From NCBI RefSeq assembly GCF_019966535.1, contig NZ_JAIMID010000016.1:84624-148623 (forward strand): 64,000 nt of DNA. Direction: 5' to 3'. Origin of the DNA: Mesobacterium pallidum (GTDB taxonomy: Bacteria > Pseudomonadota > Alphaproteobacteria > Rhodobacterales > Rhodobacteraceae). This document shows positions 1-8,011 of this stretch, piece by piece. Positions within the stretch are counted from its first letter, which is position 1. Every line of letters begins with the position of its first letter. The notes below the pieces were generated by a model. It was given only the letters and a program-made list of their open reading frames with translations. It was not told the origin of the DNA and made no database searches. A program made the position numbers and the translations under genes.

Positions 1-109
1 GTGTCCTCTAGGACCGTTTTCGGCCTCCCTTGACACCGAACTTAGGTCACAAAGGCTGACCGGACCAGATATCATTCTGCAATGCAGCATCCCGGTTTTT
101 GCAAGGCTT

Positions 110-376
110 TCAGCCTGTCATCTCGACCAGCGTGGCCGAAGGGTGCGGCAGTTCGGCCAGGCTGCGGGGCCGGACGCTGCGCGGCGGGGCGACCTTGGGG
201 GTGATGGCCACGGGGCGGCTGCAGCTTTTGGCCCGTTCGGCCGAGACCGTTGCGCTGCCCGCGCCGGCGCGCATCGCCACCCCCATCAGCGCAGTGCCGG
301 TGCGCACCTGGGTTTCCAGCAGGTAGCCGGAGAGGCGCATGAAGCAGGCGGTGGCCTGGAACGGATCGGTCATCAT
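110..376 (-). CDS. small hypothetical protein, 88 aa
   Basis: I do not recognise a family. The start is one of two adjacent ATG codons (376 or 373), chosen because a clear AGGAGG-type ribosome binding site lies just upstream on the minus strand. The reading frame stays open further upstream, but that part has no ribosome binding site. The N-terminal third reads as an amphipathic helix (FMRLSGYLLETQVRTGTALM), loosely like short phasin-type helices of this family. The C-terminal half is basic and Ser/Pro-rich. It is transcribed away from preT. No function can be given. Confidence 0.5.
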   Translation of the reverse strand: MMTDPFQATACFMRLSGYLLETQVRTGTALMGVAMRAGAGSATVSAERAKSCSRPVAITPKVAPPRSVRPRSLAELPHPSATLVEMTG

Positions 377-570
377 GGTAATGGAGTCCTCCTCTGTGCG
401 TGCGCCGGGGCGCACCTCCTCCGACTTTAGTCTAGGGTCGGTTCGTGACAGGGGTGCCACAAAAAGTCTTAACGAAGTCTGAACGCCGCAAATTCCGCCA
501 AGCGGAAACAGGATCGGGGCGCTTTGCCGCGATTTTGGGCAAGGCACCTCGCCAAATGCGGCAATAAATT

Positions 571-586
571 TTTACCAGTTGATAAA
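571..586. promoter_or_regulatory. RutR-like operator upstream of preT
   Basis: TTTACCAGTTGATAAA is an imperfect palindrome (TTTACCA-2-TGRTAAA) in an AT-rich stretch 56 bp before preT. It resembles the E. coli RutR consensus TTGACCA-2-TGGTCAA and the second copy between the regulator and the ureidopropionase gene at 4426-4443. RutR in E. coli is released by uracil or thymine. That the TetR gene at 3695-4312 binds here is inference. Confidence 0.5.
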
Positions 587-641
587 AAAATCAGATCGTG
601 GAACGCTGATTCTCAAGCAACGGGACTAGCGGAGACAGGCC

Positions 642-1973
642 ATGACCGGAAAGCTCTACGTCGAAGGTGTCACCCAGGGGCGGCTGCCACCGGATCAACT
701 CAGCGACAATTTCGGCGATCTGCACCCGCCGCTTGACGCGCACGAGGCGCTGGTGGCGGCGGATCGCTGCTACTTCTGCCATGACGCGCCCTGCATGACG
801 GCCTGTCCGACCAGCATCGACATCCCGCTCTTCATCCGCCAGATCGCGACCGGGACGCCGGATGCGGCGGCGAAAACGATCCTGTCACAGAACATCCTGG
901 GCGGCATGTGCGCGCGGGTCTGCCCGACCGAGACGCTGTGCGAAGAGGTCTGCGTGCGCGAGACGGCCGAGGGCAAGCCGGTCGAGATCGGCCGCCTGCA
1001 GCGCTATGCCACCGACGGGTTGATGGCGCGCAATGACCATCCGTTTGCGCGTGCGGCAGAGACCGGCAAGCGCATCGCCGTGGTCGGCGCCGGGCCTGCC
1101 GGCCTGTCCTGTGCACACCGGCTGGCGATGAAGGGGCATGCGGTCGACATCCTCGACCCGCGCCCCAAGCCCGGCGGGCTGAACGAATACGGAATCGCGG
1201 CCTACAAATCGACCGAGGATTTCGCCGCGCGCGAGGTCGACTGGCTGATGCAGATCGGCGGGATCACCTTCAAATCGGGCGAAAAGCTGGGCAAGACGGT
1301 GACGCTGGAGGCGCTGAAGTCCGACTACGACGCAGTGTTCCTCGGCATGGGCCTGGGCGGTGTCAACGCGCTGGGGCTGGACGGAGAGGACAAGGACGGC
1401 ATCCTGCCGGCCGTGGATTTCATCGCCGATCTGCGCCAGGCCTCGGACCTGTCGCGCCTCGAGATCGGCCGCGATGTGGTGGTGATCGGCGGCGGCATGA
1501 CGGCCATCGACGCGGCCGTGCAGGCCAAGCTGCTGGGTGCGCTGAACGTCACGCTGGTCTATCGCCGTGGCCAGGCCCGGATGAACGCCAGCCTGTTCGA
1601 GCAGGAGCTGGCCGCGTCCAAGGGCGTGCGGATCATCACCAACGCGACGCCGAAAGCCGTGCATGGCAACGGCGCGGTGCGCGAGATCGAGTTCGAATAC
1701 ACCGACGATGACCTGACCCCGACGGGTCAGACCTTTCGGCTGGCGGCCGACCAGGTGTTCAAGGCCATCGGTCAGACGCTGGTGGGCGAGGGGCTGCCCG
1801 AGCTCGACGGGCGCAAGATCAAGGTGGACGGCACCGGGCGCACCTCGGTTTCGGGCATCTGGGCCGGGGGCGATTGCGCCTCGGGCGGGGACGACCTGAC
1901 GGTGACCGCCGTGGCCGAAGGCCGCGACGCGGCAGAAGACATCCACGCAACTCTGACAGGGGCGGCGGGCTGA
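642..1973 (+). CDS. preT: dihydropyrimidine dehydrogenase, NAD(P)H/FAD subunit (PreT)
   Basis: This is the electron-input subunit of NAD-dependent dihydropyrimidine dehydrogenase, which reduces uracil and thymine in the first step of reductive pyrimidine catabolism in the cytoplasm. The protein is 443 aa. The N-terminal Fe-S binding region has cysteines at about 43, 46, 51 and 55 (CYFCHDAPCMTAC) followed by ARVCPTETLCEEVC. An FAD dinucleotide fold follows (VVGAGPAGLSCAHRL), then an NAD(P) fold (VVIGGGMTAIDAAVQ). It belongs to the glutamate synthase beta-chain-like family. The start has GGAGACAGG just upstream. preA follows 26 bp later. The preA partner and nearby hydantoinase and ureidopropionase genes make the specific assignment firm. 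Confidence 0.93.
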   Translation: MTGKLYVEGVTQGRLPPDQLSDNFGDLHPPLDAHEALVAADRCYFCHDAPCMTACPTSIDIPLFIRQIATGTPDAAAKTILSQNILGGMCARVCPTETLCEEVCVRETAEGKPVEIGRLQRYATDGLMARNDHPFARAAETGKRIAVVGAGPAGLSCAHRLAMKGHAVDILDPRPKPGGLNEYGIAAYKSTEDFAAREVDWLMQIGGITFKSGEKLGKTVTLEALKSDYDAVFLGMGLGGVNALGLDGEDKDGILPAVDFIADLRQASDLSRLEIGRDVVVIGGGMTAIDAAVQAKLLGALNVTLVYRRGQARMNASLFEQELAASKGVRIITNATPKAVHGNGAVREIEFEYTDDDLTPTGQTFRLAADQVFKAIGQTLVGEGLPELDGRKIKVDGTGRTSVSGIWAGGDCASGGDDLTVTAVAEGRDAAEDIHATLTGAAG

Positions 1974-1999
1974 GGCCCACCCGACGGGAGATTACGCAC

Positions 2000-3307
2000 A
2001 TGGCAGATCTGACAAGCGAATTCATCGGCATCAAGTCGCCCAACCCGTTCTGGCTGGCCTCGGCCCCGCCCACGGACAAGGAATACAACGTCCGCCGGGC
2101 CTTCGAGGCCGGTTGGGGCGGTGTCGTCTGGAAGACCCTGGGCGAGGCCGGCCCGCCCGTCGTCAACGTGAACGGCCCGCGCTACGGCGCGATCTGGGGT
2201 GCGGACCGGCGGCTGCTGGGGCTGAACAACATCGAGCTGATCACCGACCGCCCGCTCGAGGTGAACCTGCGCGAGATGAAGGCGGTCAAGCGCGACTATC
2301 CCGACCGGGCGCTGATCGCCTCGATCATGGTGCCCTGCGTGGAGGACGCCTGGAAGGCGATCCTGCCGCTGGTCGAAGAGACCGGCGCCGACGGGATCGA
2401 GCTGAACTGCGGCTGCCCGCATGGCATGTCCGAACGCGGCATGGGGGCTGCGGTGGGCCAGAACCCCGAGTTGATCGAGATGATCACCCGCTGGTGCAAG
2501 CAGACCACGCGCATGCCGGTGATCGTCAAGCTGACGCCGAACATCACAGATGTGCGCCTGCCGGCCGAAGCCGCCAAGCGCGGCGGCGCGGATGCGGTGT
2601 CGCTGATCAACACGATCAACTCGATCACCTCGGTCGACCTCGACGATTTCGCGCCCGAGCCGACGATCGACGGCAAGGGCAGCCACGGCGGCTATTGCGG
2701 CCCGGCGGTGAAACCCATCGCGCTGAACATGGTGGCCGAGATCGCCCGCAGCGCCGAGACGGCGGGCCTGCCGATTTCGGGCATCGGCGGCGTGACCACC
2801 TGGCGCGACGCGGCCGAGTTCATGGCGTTGGGCGCCGGCAACGTGCAGGTCTGCACGGCGGCCATGACCTATGGCTTCAAGGTGGTGCAGGAGATGATCT
2901 CGGGCCTGTCGGACTACATGGACTGCAAGGGCTTTACCTCGACCGAGGAACTGGTGGCCCGCGCGGTGCCGAACGTCAGCGACTGGCAGCACCTGAACCT
3001 GAACTACATCGCCAAGGCCAAGATCAACCAGGATCTCTGCATCTCTTGCGGGCGCTGCTTTGCGGCCTGCGAGGACACCAGCCACCAGGCCATCGCCATG
3101 AGCGAGGACCGCACCTTTACCGTCAAGGACGACGAATGCGTGGCCTGTAACCTCTGCGTCAACGTCTGCCCGGTCGAAGGCTGCATCGACATGGTCGCCA
3201 TGATGCCCGGCACGACCGACCCGCGCACCGGCAAGGTGGTCGAGGCCGATTACGCCAACTGGACGACCCACCCGAACAACCCGATGGCTGCCGAAGCCGC
3301 CGAGTGA
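2000..3307 (+). CDS. preA: dihydropyrimidine dehydrogenase catalytic subunit (PreA)
   Basis: This is the FMN and Fe-S subunit of dihydropyrimidine dehydrogenase, 435 aa. The N-terminal two thirds are a dihydroorotate dehydrogenase-like TIM barrel. The motif ELNCGCPHGMSERGMGAA and the following lysine-containing VIVKLTPN strand are typical of the DPD barrel. The C-terminal part (about residues 345-400) carries two 4Fe-4S clusters, CISCGRCFAAC and CVACNLCVNVCPVEGC. ATG 2000 is preferred to upstream in-frame codons because homologues begin with this MADLTSEFIG-like sequence and CGGGAG lies upstream. It is co-transcribed with preT. Two strong hairpins follow the stop codon. Confidence 0.93.
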   Translation: MADLTSEFIGIKSPNPFWLASAPPTDKEYNVRRAFEAGWGGVVWKTLGEAGPPVVNVNGPRYGAIWGADRRLLGLNNIELITDRPLEVNLREMKAVKRDYPDRALIASIMVPCVEDAWKAILPLVEETGADGIELNCGCPHGMSERGMGAAVGQNPELIEMITRWCKQTTRMPVIVKLTPNITDVRLPAEAAKRGGADAVSLINTINSITSVDLDDFAPEPTIDGKGSHGGYCGPAVKPIALNMVAEIARSAETAGLPISGIGGVTTWRDAAEFMALGAGNVQVCTAAMTYGFKVVQEMISGLSDYMDCKGFTSTEELVARAVPNVSDWQHLNLNYIAKAKINQDLCISCGRCFAACEDTSHQAIAMSEDRTFTVKDDECVACNLCVNVCPVEGCIDMVAMMPGTTDPRTGKVVEADYANWTTHPNNPMAAEAAE

Positions 3308-3321
3308 GCCGACGCCTGACC

Positions 3322-3351
3322 CCCAAGATTATTCGTCCGAATAATCTTGGG
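3322..3351. terminator. perfect hairpin after preA
   Basis: CCCAAGATTATTCG and CGAATAATCTTGGG form a perfect 14-bp inverted repeat with a 2-base centre, 14 bp after the preA stop. There is no T-run. It lies between convergent preA and the degraded gene at 3406-3650, so a bidirectional terminator or mRNA 3' end stabiliser is the likely role. Confidence 0.6.
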
Positions 3352-3367
3352 ACCGCGCGCGGCGGCC

Positions 3368-3393
3368 GAAAAATCTTCGGACGAAGATTTTTC
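3368..3393. terminator. second perfect hairpin after preA
   Basis: GAAAAATCTTCG and CGAAGATTTTTC form a perfect 12-bp inverted repeat around GA. The right arm ends in a run of five T on the plus strand, and the left arm gives the same on the minus strand, so it can act as an intrinsic terminator in both directions. Confidence 0.65.
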
Positions 3394-3405
3394 CGGGGCG
3401 GGCCC

Positions 3406-3650
3406 CTAGCACAGCATCCGCAGCTGGCCGGCGTTGCAGATGATCACGAACTGGTCGCCGCATTCGAGCAGGTGAAAGCCCCGGCCGCGGCATTCGGCGA
3501 TCAGCCTCTCCCGCCCGATCTCCTTTTCGACCCATCGGACCGACCGGCGCACGATGCCGCGTTGCGGGCGGCGGCGCAGTCAAAGATCTGGCGGGCCCAG
3601 GCCGCGCTGGAATAAGGGGGACGGAACAGGGGCAGGTCAGGCTGCGTCAT
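3406..3650 (-). pseudogene. small conserved protein broken by an apparent 1-nt deletion
   Basis: From ATG 3650 the reading starts MTQPDLPLFRPPYSSAAWAR and runs to DCAAARN. It then leaves frame near 3559. One frame over, a convincing protein continues (GIVRRSVRWVEKEIG ... GRGFHLLECGDQFVIICNAG) to a TAG at 3406. Restoring one G gives ...RNGGIVRRSVRW..., 81 aa in all. The pattern (RRSVR, an RRGF-like motif, QFVIICN) is shared by small roseobacter proteins that are often annotated, probably wrongly, as N-(5'-phosphoribosyl)anthranilate isomerase. The break could be a real frameshift or a sequencing error. The ribosome binding site is weak. Confidence 0.6.
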
Positions 3651-3694
3651 GGCCCGAAGCTGGGCCTATCGCAGTTAACAGGCGGTGAATCCGG

Positions 3695-4312
3695 TCAGAC
3701 TTTCAGCAGCCGCGTGAACAGCGTCTCGAGATAGGCTTCGGCCGCGGGAAAGGCATCCTCGGTCGCCAGCACCGCCCGCACCTGGGTGTCGAAATCGGCG
3801 TAATGCTGGGTCAGCGACCAGATCGAGAAGATCAGGTGATAGGGGTCCGCGGGGGCCAGCCGGCCGTCGTTCATCCAGCCCTGGATGATCCGCGCCTGCT
3901 TGTCCACGAGCGTCTTCAGGTCGGTCTCGAGCACCCTCTGGATATGCGGCGCCCCCTGGATGATCTCGGTCGCGAACAACCGGCTTTCGCGCGGGAAATC
4001 CTGAGACAGCCGCAACTTGCGCCGCACGTAGGCCAGGATCTCCTCCATGGGCTCACCGCCGGCGTCGAGCTCTTTCAACGGGTCCAGCCAGGTCTCGAGC
4101 AGTTCCGACAGCAGCGCGGCATGGATCGCCTCCTTGCCGTCGAAATAGTAGATGAGGTTCGGTTTCGACAGACCGGCCGCCTTGGCGATCTGGTCCAGCG
4201 TCGTCCCCCGGAACCCGAACTGAGAGAACGTGTCCAGCGCCGCATCTAGGATCCGGCGGCGGTTGCGCAGCTGGATCCGGCTGGGTTTCTTGATCGGGCG
4301 CGGGTCCCCCAT
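3695..4312 (-). CDS. rutR: TetR-family regulator, RutR-like
   Basis: This is a 205 aa transcription factor with an N-terminal TetR helix-turn-helix (RRRILDAALDTFSQFGFRG then TLDQIAKAAGLSKPNLIYYF) and a C-terminal ligand domain of the RutR type (FPRESRLFATEIIQGAPHI; WSLTQHYADF). RutR senses uracil or thymine and controls pyrimidine metabolism. ATG 4312 was chosen because CGGAGG lies directly upstream. An in-frame start at 4390 lacks one. It is divergent from the beta-ureidopropionase gene, and a RutR-like palindrome lies between them. This makes it the probable local regulator of the whole preTA-hyd-transport locus. Confidence 0.85.
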   Translation of the reverse strand: MGDPRPIKKPSRIQLRNRRRILDAALDTFSQFGFRGTTLDQIAKAAGLSKPNLIYYFDGKEAIHAALLSELLETWLDPLKELDAGGEPMEEILAYVRRKLRLSQDFPRESRLFATEIIQGAPHIQRVLETDLKTLVDKQARIIQGWMNDGRLAPADPYHLIFSIWSLTQHYADFDTQVRAVLATEDAFPAAEAYLETLFTRLLKV

Positions 4313-4425
4313 CGGCCCCTCCGTGTCGGTGATGCAAAAAGCGTCAAAATATGTGTCGCCAGCCTGCGGCCTCGGCCCCGGCCAAGTCAATCCTTGACAG
4401 ATTCAGGGGGCGTTGCAATCGTGCC

Positions 4426-4443
4426 TTTGACCATTTGGTAAAA
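4426..4443. promoter_or_regulatory. RutR-like operator between regulator and ureidopropionase gene
   Basis: TTTGACCATTTGGTAAAA is a near-perfect palindrome (TTGACCA-TT-TGGTAAA core) and differs from the E. coli RutR consensus TTGACCA-2-TGGTCAA in one position per turn. It lies in the 199-bp divergent region, 70 bp before the ureidopropionase start. Binding by the neighbouring TetR protein is inferred. Confidence 0.65.
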
Positions 4444-4511
4444 TAATGGCCCGGGATGCACATTCTGCCGGCGGCAGGCACCGGGGCCGAGCGACTCGCG
4501 GGGAAGAACGC

Positions 4512-5762
4512 ATGGCAGCTCCTGGTGAAAACCTTCGGATCAATGGCGACCGGCTGTGGGACAGCCTGATGGACATGGCCAAGATCGGCCCCGGCGTGGC
4601 GGGCGGCAACAACCGCCAGACCCTGACCGATGCCGATGGCGAGGGCCGCGCGCTGTTCCAGAAATGGTGCGAGGCCGCGGGCTGCACCATGGGCCTCGAC
4701 CAGATGGGCAACATGTTCGCGCGGCGCGAGGGCACGGACCCCGACGCGCTGCCGGTCTACGTGGGCAGCCACCTCGACACCCAGCCCACGGGCGGGAAAT
4801 ACGACGGTGTTCTGGGCGTGCTCGGCGGGCTGGAAGTCATCCGCTCGCTCAACGATCTCGACATCAAGACCAAGCACCCGATCGTGGTTACCAACTGGAC
4901 GAACGAGGAAGGCACCCGCTACGCCCCGGCCATGCTCGCCTCGGGCGTCTTCGCCGGCATCCACACGCAGGACTGGGCCTATGACCGCGTCGATGCCGAG
5001 GGGAAAAAGTTCGGCGCCGAGCTGGAGCGCATCGGCTGGAAGGGCGACGAAGAGGTCGGCGCGCGCAAGATGCATGCCTTCTTCGAACTGCATATCGAAC
5101 AGGGTCCCATCCTCGAGGCCGAGGGCAAGGATATTGGTGTCGTCACCCACGGCCAGGGGCTGAGCTGGACGCAAATCACCATCACCGGCAAGGATGCCCA
5201 CACCGGATCGACCCCCATGCCGATGCGCCGGAATGCCGGCCTTGGCATGGCGCGCATCCTCGAAAAGGTCGACGAAATCGCCTGGTCCCACAAGCCCCAC
5301 GCCGTGGGCGCGGCGGGCCATATCGACGTCTACCCCAATTCGCGCAACGTGATCCCGGGCAAGGTCGTCTTTACCGTCGATTTCCGCAGCCCGGACCTGT
5401 CGGTCATCGAGGACATGGAAAAACGCCTCAAGGTCGAGGCGCAGAAGATCTGCGACGACATGGAACTGGGCGTGGAATTCGAAAAGGTCGGCGGCTTCGA
5501 TCCGGTGGAATTCGACGCCACATGCGTCTCGGCCATCCGCAACGCGGCCGAGCGACTTGGCTATTCGCACCGCGACATCATCTCGGGCGCGGGCCACGAT
5601 GCCTGCTGGATCAACCAGGTGGCCCCGACGGCCATGGTGATGTGCCCCTGCGTCGATGGGCTGTCGCACAACGAGGCGGAAGAGATCAGCAAGGACTGGG
5701 CCGCCGCTGGCGCCGACGTGCTGTTCCACGCGGTCCTGGAAACCGCCGAAATCGTGGAGTGA
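4512..5762 (+). CDS. beta-ureidopropionase / N-carbamoyl-amino-acid hydrolase, M20 family
   Basis: This is a zinc-dependent amidohydrolase of the allantoate amidohydrolase/hydantoinase-carbamoylase group (416 aa). It should remove the carbamoyl group from N-carbamoyl-beta-alanine, the third step of reductive pyrimidine degradation. Visible metal and substrate motifs are GSHLDTQPTGGKYDGVLG (His87, Asp89), NEEGTRYAPAM, ELHIEQGPILE, DAHTGSTPM and GAGHDACW. ATG 4512 follows GGGAAGAA. Longer in-frame starts upstream run into the promoter and operator region. Context with preTA and dihydropyrimidinase favours the pyrimidine substrate over allantoate or other carbamoyl amino acids. Confidence 0.9.
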   Translation: MAAPGENLRINGDRLWDSLMDMAKIGPGVAGGNNRQTLTDADGEGRALFQKWCEAAGCTMGLDQMGNMFARREGTDPDALPVYVGSHLDTQPTGGKYDGVLGVLGGLEVIRSLNDLDIKTKHPIVVTNWTNEEGTRYAPAMLASGVFAGIHTQDWAYDRVDAEGKKFGAELERIGWKGDEEVGARKMHAFFELHIEQGPILEAEGKDIGVVTHGQGLSWTQITITGKDAHTGSTPMPMRRNAGLGMARILEKVDEIAWSHKPHAVGAAGHIDVYPNSRNVIPGKVVFTVDFRSPDLSVIEDMEKRLKVEAQKICDDMELGVEFEKVGGFDPVEFDATCVSAIRNAAERLGYSHRDIISGAGHDACWINQVAPTAMVMCPCVDGLSHNEAEEISKDWAAAGADVLFHAVLETAEIVE

Positions 5763-5781
5763 TCCGGAAGGAAGGCGCAGC

Positions 5782-6108
5782 TTGAAGATCGTGGATGACG
5801 AGGTCATGTCGCAGCACATCACCCGCCTTGTCGAGGACGAGATCGCGGCCTGGGACACCACGGCCGCGCCGGATGCCGCGCACCTGGAGCACTTCCAGCA
5901 GCGCCGCGTGCGCAAGCCCCGGCCGATCACCGTGAACTTTTCCGGCGGCATCACCCAGACCTGCTGGTCGGTGACCCGCTCGGACGGGTCCTACCAGGTG
6001 GTCTACCTGCCGACTGCGGGGTATTTCTCGCTTTGCGTCGCCAGCGATTTCGGGCCGCTCGACATCGGCGTGCATGGCCCCGCGATCAAGTGCTTCGGGG
6101 CGGTTTGA
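5782..6108 (+). CDS. hypothetical protein in the pyrimidine locus, 108 aa
   Basis: This is a small soluble protein of unknown function. The likely start is TTG 5782, preceded by GGAAGGAAGG; an ATG at 5806 would give an 8-residue shorter product. The sequence is acidic at the N-terminus, then carries a beta-rich stretch (ITVNFSGGITQTCWSVTRSD; YQVVYLPTAGYFSLCVASDFG). There is no signal peptide and no transmembrane helix. It begins 19 bp after the ureidopropionase stop, so it is almost certainly in the same transcript. It could be an accessory or regulatory protein of the pathway, but nothing in the sequence proves that. Confidence 0.7.
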   Translation: MKIVDDEVMSQHITRLVEDEIAAWDTTAAPDAAHLEHFQQRRVRKPRPITVNFSGGITQTCWSVTRSDGSYQVVYLPTAGYFSLCVASDFGPLDIGVHGPAIKCFGAV

Positions 6109-6216
6109 GCCATGCGCGCGCCCAGTCGCCCCGATTTCCCTCACGCCAGCGGTTCCCATCCGGCCCTTGCCGGACGTAACCTTGCAGGGACAGCCAAGCG
6201 ATTTCAGGGGAGTGAT

Positions 6217-6456
6217 ATGCGCAGAACGACATTTGCAGCGGCGGTGATCGCCATCACCGGCCTCGGCGCCTGCGACGAGGCCGCCCTGACGGGCATCGGC
6301 GCGGGCCCCTCATTGGGCGCGGCCAGTGGCAGCGCACCGGGCGACAGCGCTTTTTCGCGCGACGAAAAAGGCTGCCTCTACGAGGATATCGGCGGCGCCA
6401 AGGTGGCGATCGTCGATGCCTCGGGGCGGCAGAAATGCGACACGCTCAGCCTCTGA
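6217..6456 (+). CDS. small putative lipoprotein, 79 aa
   Basis: The N-terminus is a short basic and hydrophobic signal (MRRTTFAAAVIAITGLGAC) ending in a lipobox-like L-G-A-C with the acceptor Cys at residue 19. The mature part is small, has a Cys pair (GCLYEDIGG ... QKCDTL) and no recognised domain. ATG 6217 has CAGGGGAG upstream; longer in-frame starts do not. It lies between the 108 aa protein and dihydropyrimidinase, on the same strand. It would be anchored in a membrane facing the periplasm. Its role in the locus is unknown. Confidence 0.6.
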   Translation: MRRTTFAAAVIAITGLGACDEAALTGIGAGPSLGAASGSAPGDSAFSRDEKGCLYEDIGGAKVAIVDASGRQKCDTLSL

Positions 6457-6519
6457 GCGTGCATTCACACGCCGCGCCTGCGGCAGCAACATGCAGACCT
6501 TGATAAGGGGGATGACGAC

Positions 6520-7980
6520 ATGAGCAAGGTGATCAAGGGCGGCACGGTCGTGACCGCAGACCGCCAGTGGAAGGCCGACGTGCTGATCGAAGGCGAACAG
6601 ATCGCCGCCATCGGCGAGAACCTGACCGGCGACACGGTGATCGACGCCAGCGATGCCTACGTGATCCCCGGCGGCATCGACCCGCATACGCACCTGGAAA
6701 TGCCTTTCATGGGCACCACGGCCGCCGAGACCTTCGAGACCGGCACCTGGGCCGCGGCCACGGGCGGCACCACCATGGTGGTCGATTTCTGCCTGCCGGG
6801 GGAGGACGGCAGCATCAAGAACGCGATTGCGGAATGGCACCGGAAATCGGCGCCGCAGATTTGTTCCGACATCGGCTACCACATGGCGATCACCGGCTGG
6901 AACGAGACCATCTTTACCGAGATGAAGGATGCGGTGGACGCGGGCGTGAACTCGTTCAAGCACTTCATGGCCTACAAAGGCGCGCTGATGGTCGAGGATG
7001 ACGAGATGTTCGCGTCGTTCAGCCGGTGCCGCGAGCTCGGCGCCCTGCCCATGGTCCATGCCGAGAACGGCGACCTCGTGGACCTGATGCAGAAGAAATT
7101 CCTGGCCGAAGGCAAGACCGGCCCCGAATGGCACGCCCGCTCGCGTCCGCCCGAGTTCGAGGGCGAGGCCGCCAACCGCGCGATCACCATCGCCGACGCC
7201 GCCGGCACGCCCCTCTACATCGTCCACGTGTCCTGCGAGCAGGCCCACGAGGCCATCCGCCGCGCCCGCCAGAAGGGCATGCGCATCTACGGCGAGCCGC
7301 TGGCGCAATTCCTGACCCTGGACGACGACGAATACCTGTCGGAAGACTGGCTGCATTCGGCCCGCCGCGTCATGTCGCCCCCGTTCCGCGGCAAGGAGCA
7401 TCAGGACGGCCTCTGGGCGGGCCTGCAGGCCGGGTCGCTGCAGGTGGTCGCCACCGACCACGCCGCGTTCAACTCGGACCAGAAAAAGATGGGCCTGAAC
7501 GATTTCACCAAGATCCCCAACGGCACCAACGGGCTGGAAGAGCGCCTGGCCGTCCTCTGGACGCGTGGCGTCGAAACCGGCCGCCTGACACCCGAGGAAT
7601 TCGTGGCCGTCACCTCGACCAACGTCGCCAAGATCCTGAACATGTACCCGCAGAAGGGCTCGCTCTCGGTTGGCGCCGATGCCGATATCGTGGTCTGGGA
7701 CCCCAAGATCACCAAGACGATCTCGGCCTCGAACCACCATTCGATCCTTGATTACAACGTGTTCGAGGGGATGGAGGTCACGGCGCAGGCCCGCTACACC
7801 CTGTCGCGCGGCGATGTCATCTGGGCCTGGGGCCAGAACTCGCAACCCCAGCCGGGACGCGGGAAATTCGTGCCGCGCAAGCCCTTCGCCTCGGCCACCG
7901 TGGCGCTGTCGAAGTGGAAGGAGCTGAACTCTCCCCGTTCGGTCAAGCGCGACCCGATGAACATTCCGGCGGGGATTTGA
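6520..7980 (+). CDS. hydA: dihydropyrimidinase (D-hydantoinase)
   Basis: This cyclic amidohydrolase opens dihydrouracil or dihydrothymine to N-carbamoyl-beta-amino acids, step two of reductive pyrimidine degradation. At 486 aa it has the usual family length. Binuclear metal site residues are visible: HxH in GGIDPHTHLEMPF (His56, His58), the carboxylated lysine in FKHFMAYKGA (Lys153), MVHAENGD, YIVHVSC and the Asp of VATDHAAF. The active-site loop and C-terminal DIVVWDP strand are typical. AAGGGGG precedes ATG 6520. It supplies the substrate of the hydrolase at 4512-5762 and receives the product of PreTA. Confidence 0.95.
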   Translation: MSKVIKGGTVVTADRQWKADVLIEGEQIAAIGENLTGDTVIDASDAYVIPGGIDPHTHLEMPFMGTTAAETFETGTWAAATGGTTMVVDFCLPGEDGSIKNAIAEWHRKSAPQICSDIGYHMAITGWNETIFTEMKDAVDAGVNSFKHFMAYKGALMVEDDEMFASFSRCRELGALPMVHAENGDLVDLMQKKFLAEGKTGPEWHARSRPPEFEGEAANRAITIADAAGTPLYIVHVSCEQAHEAIRRARQKGMRIYGEPLAQFLTLDDDEYLSEDWLHSARRVMSPPFRGKEHQDGLWAGLQAGSLQVVATDHAAFNSDQKKMGLNDFTKIPNGTNGLEERLAVLWTRGVETGRLTPEEFVAVTSTNVAKILNMYPQKGSLSVGADADIVVWDPKITKTISASNHHSILDYNVFEGMEVTAQARYTLSRGDVIWAWGQNSQPQPGRGKFVPRKPFASATVALSKWKELNSPRSVKRDPMNIPAGI

Positions 7981-8011
7981 ATGCTTTTCGATTAGTTGAG
8001 GGGCTTGGTAC

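Noticed and set aside
1..109. Promoter-like TTGACA near position 30
   Set aside because: A -35-like hexamer is present, but no matching -10 at proper distance and no gene start follows on that strand.
885..1946. Long open frame antisense to preT (353 codons)
   Set aside because: It is a by-product of high GC third positions. It is rich in Arg, His, Ala and Gly, shows no domain and lies fully opposite a firmly identified gene. The same holds for large antisense frames opposite preA, the ureidopropionase gene, dihydropyrimidinase, potD, potC, clpB and msrP.
3304..3615. Plus-strand frame after preA
   Set aside because: It begins within the preA stop region, runs through two hairpins and lies opposite the frameshifted gene. 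No ribosome binding site or protein-like composition.
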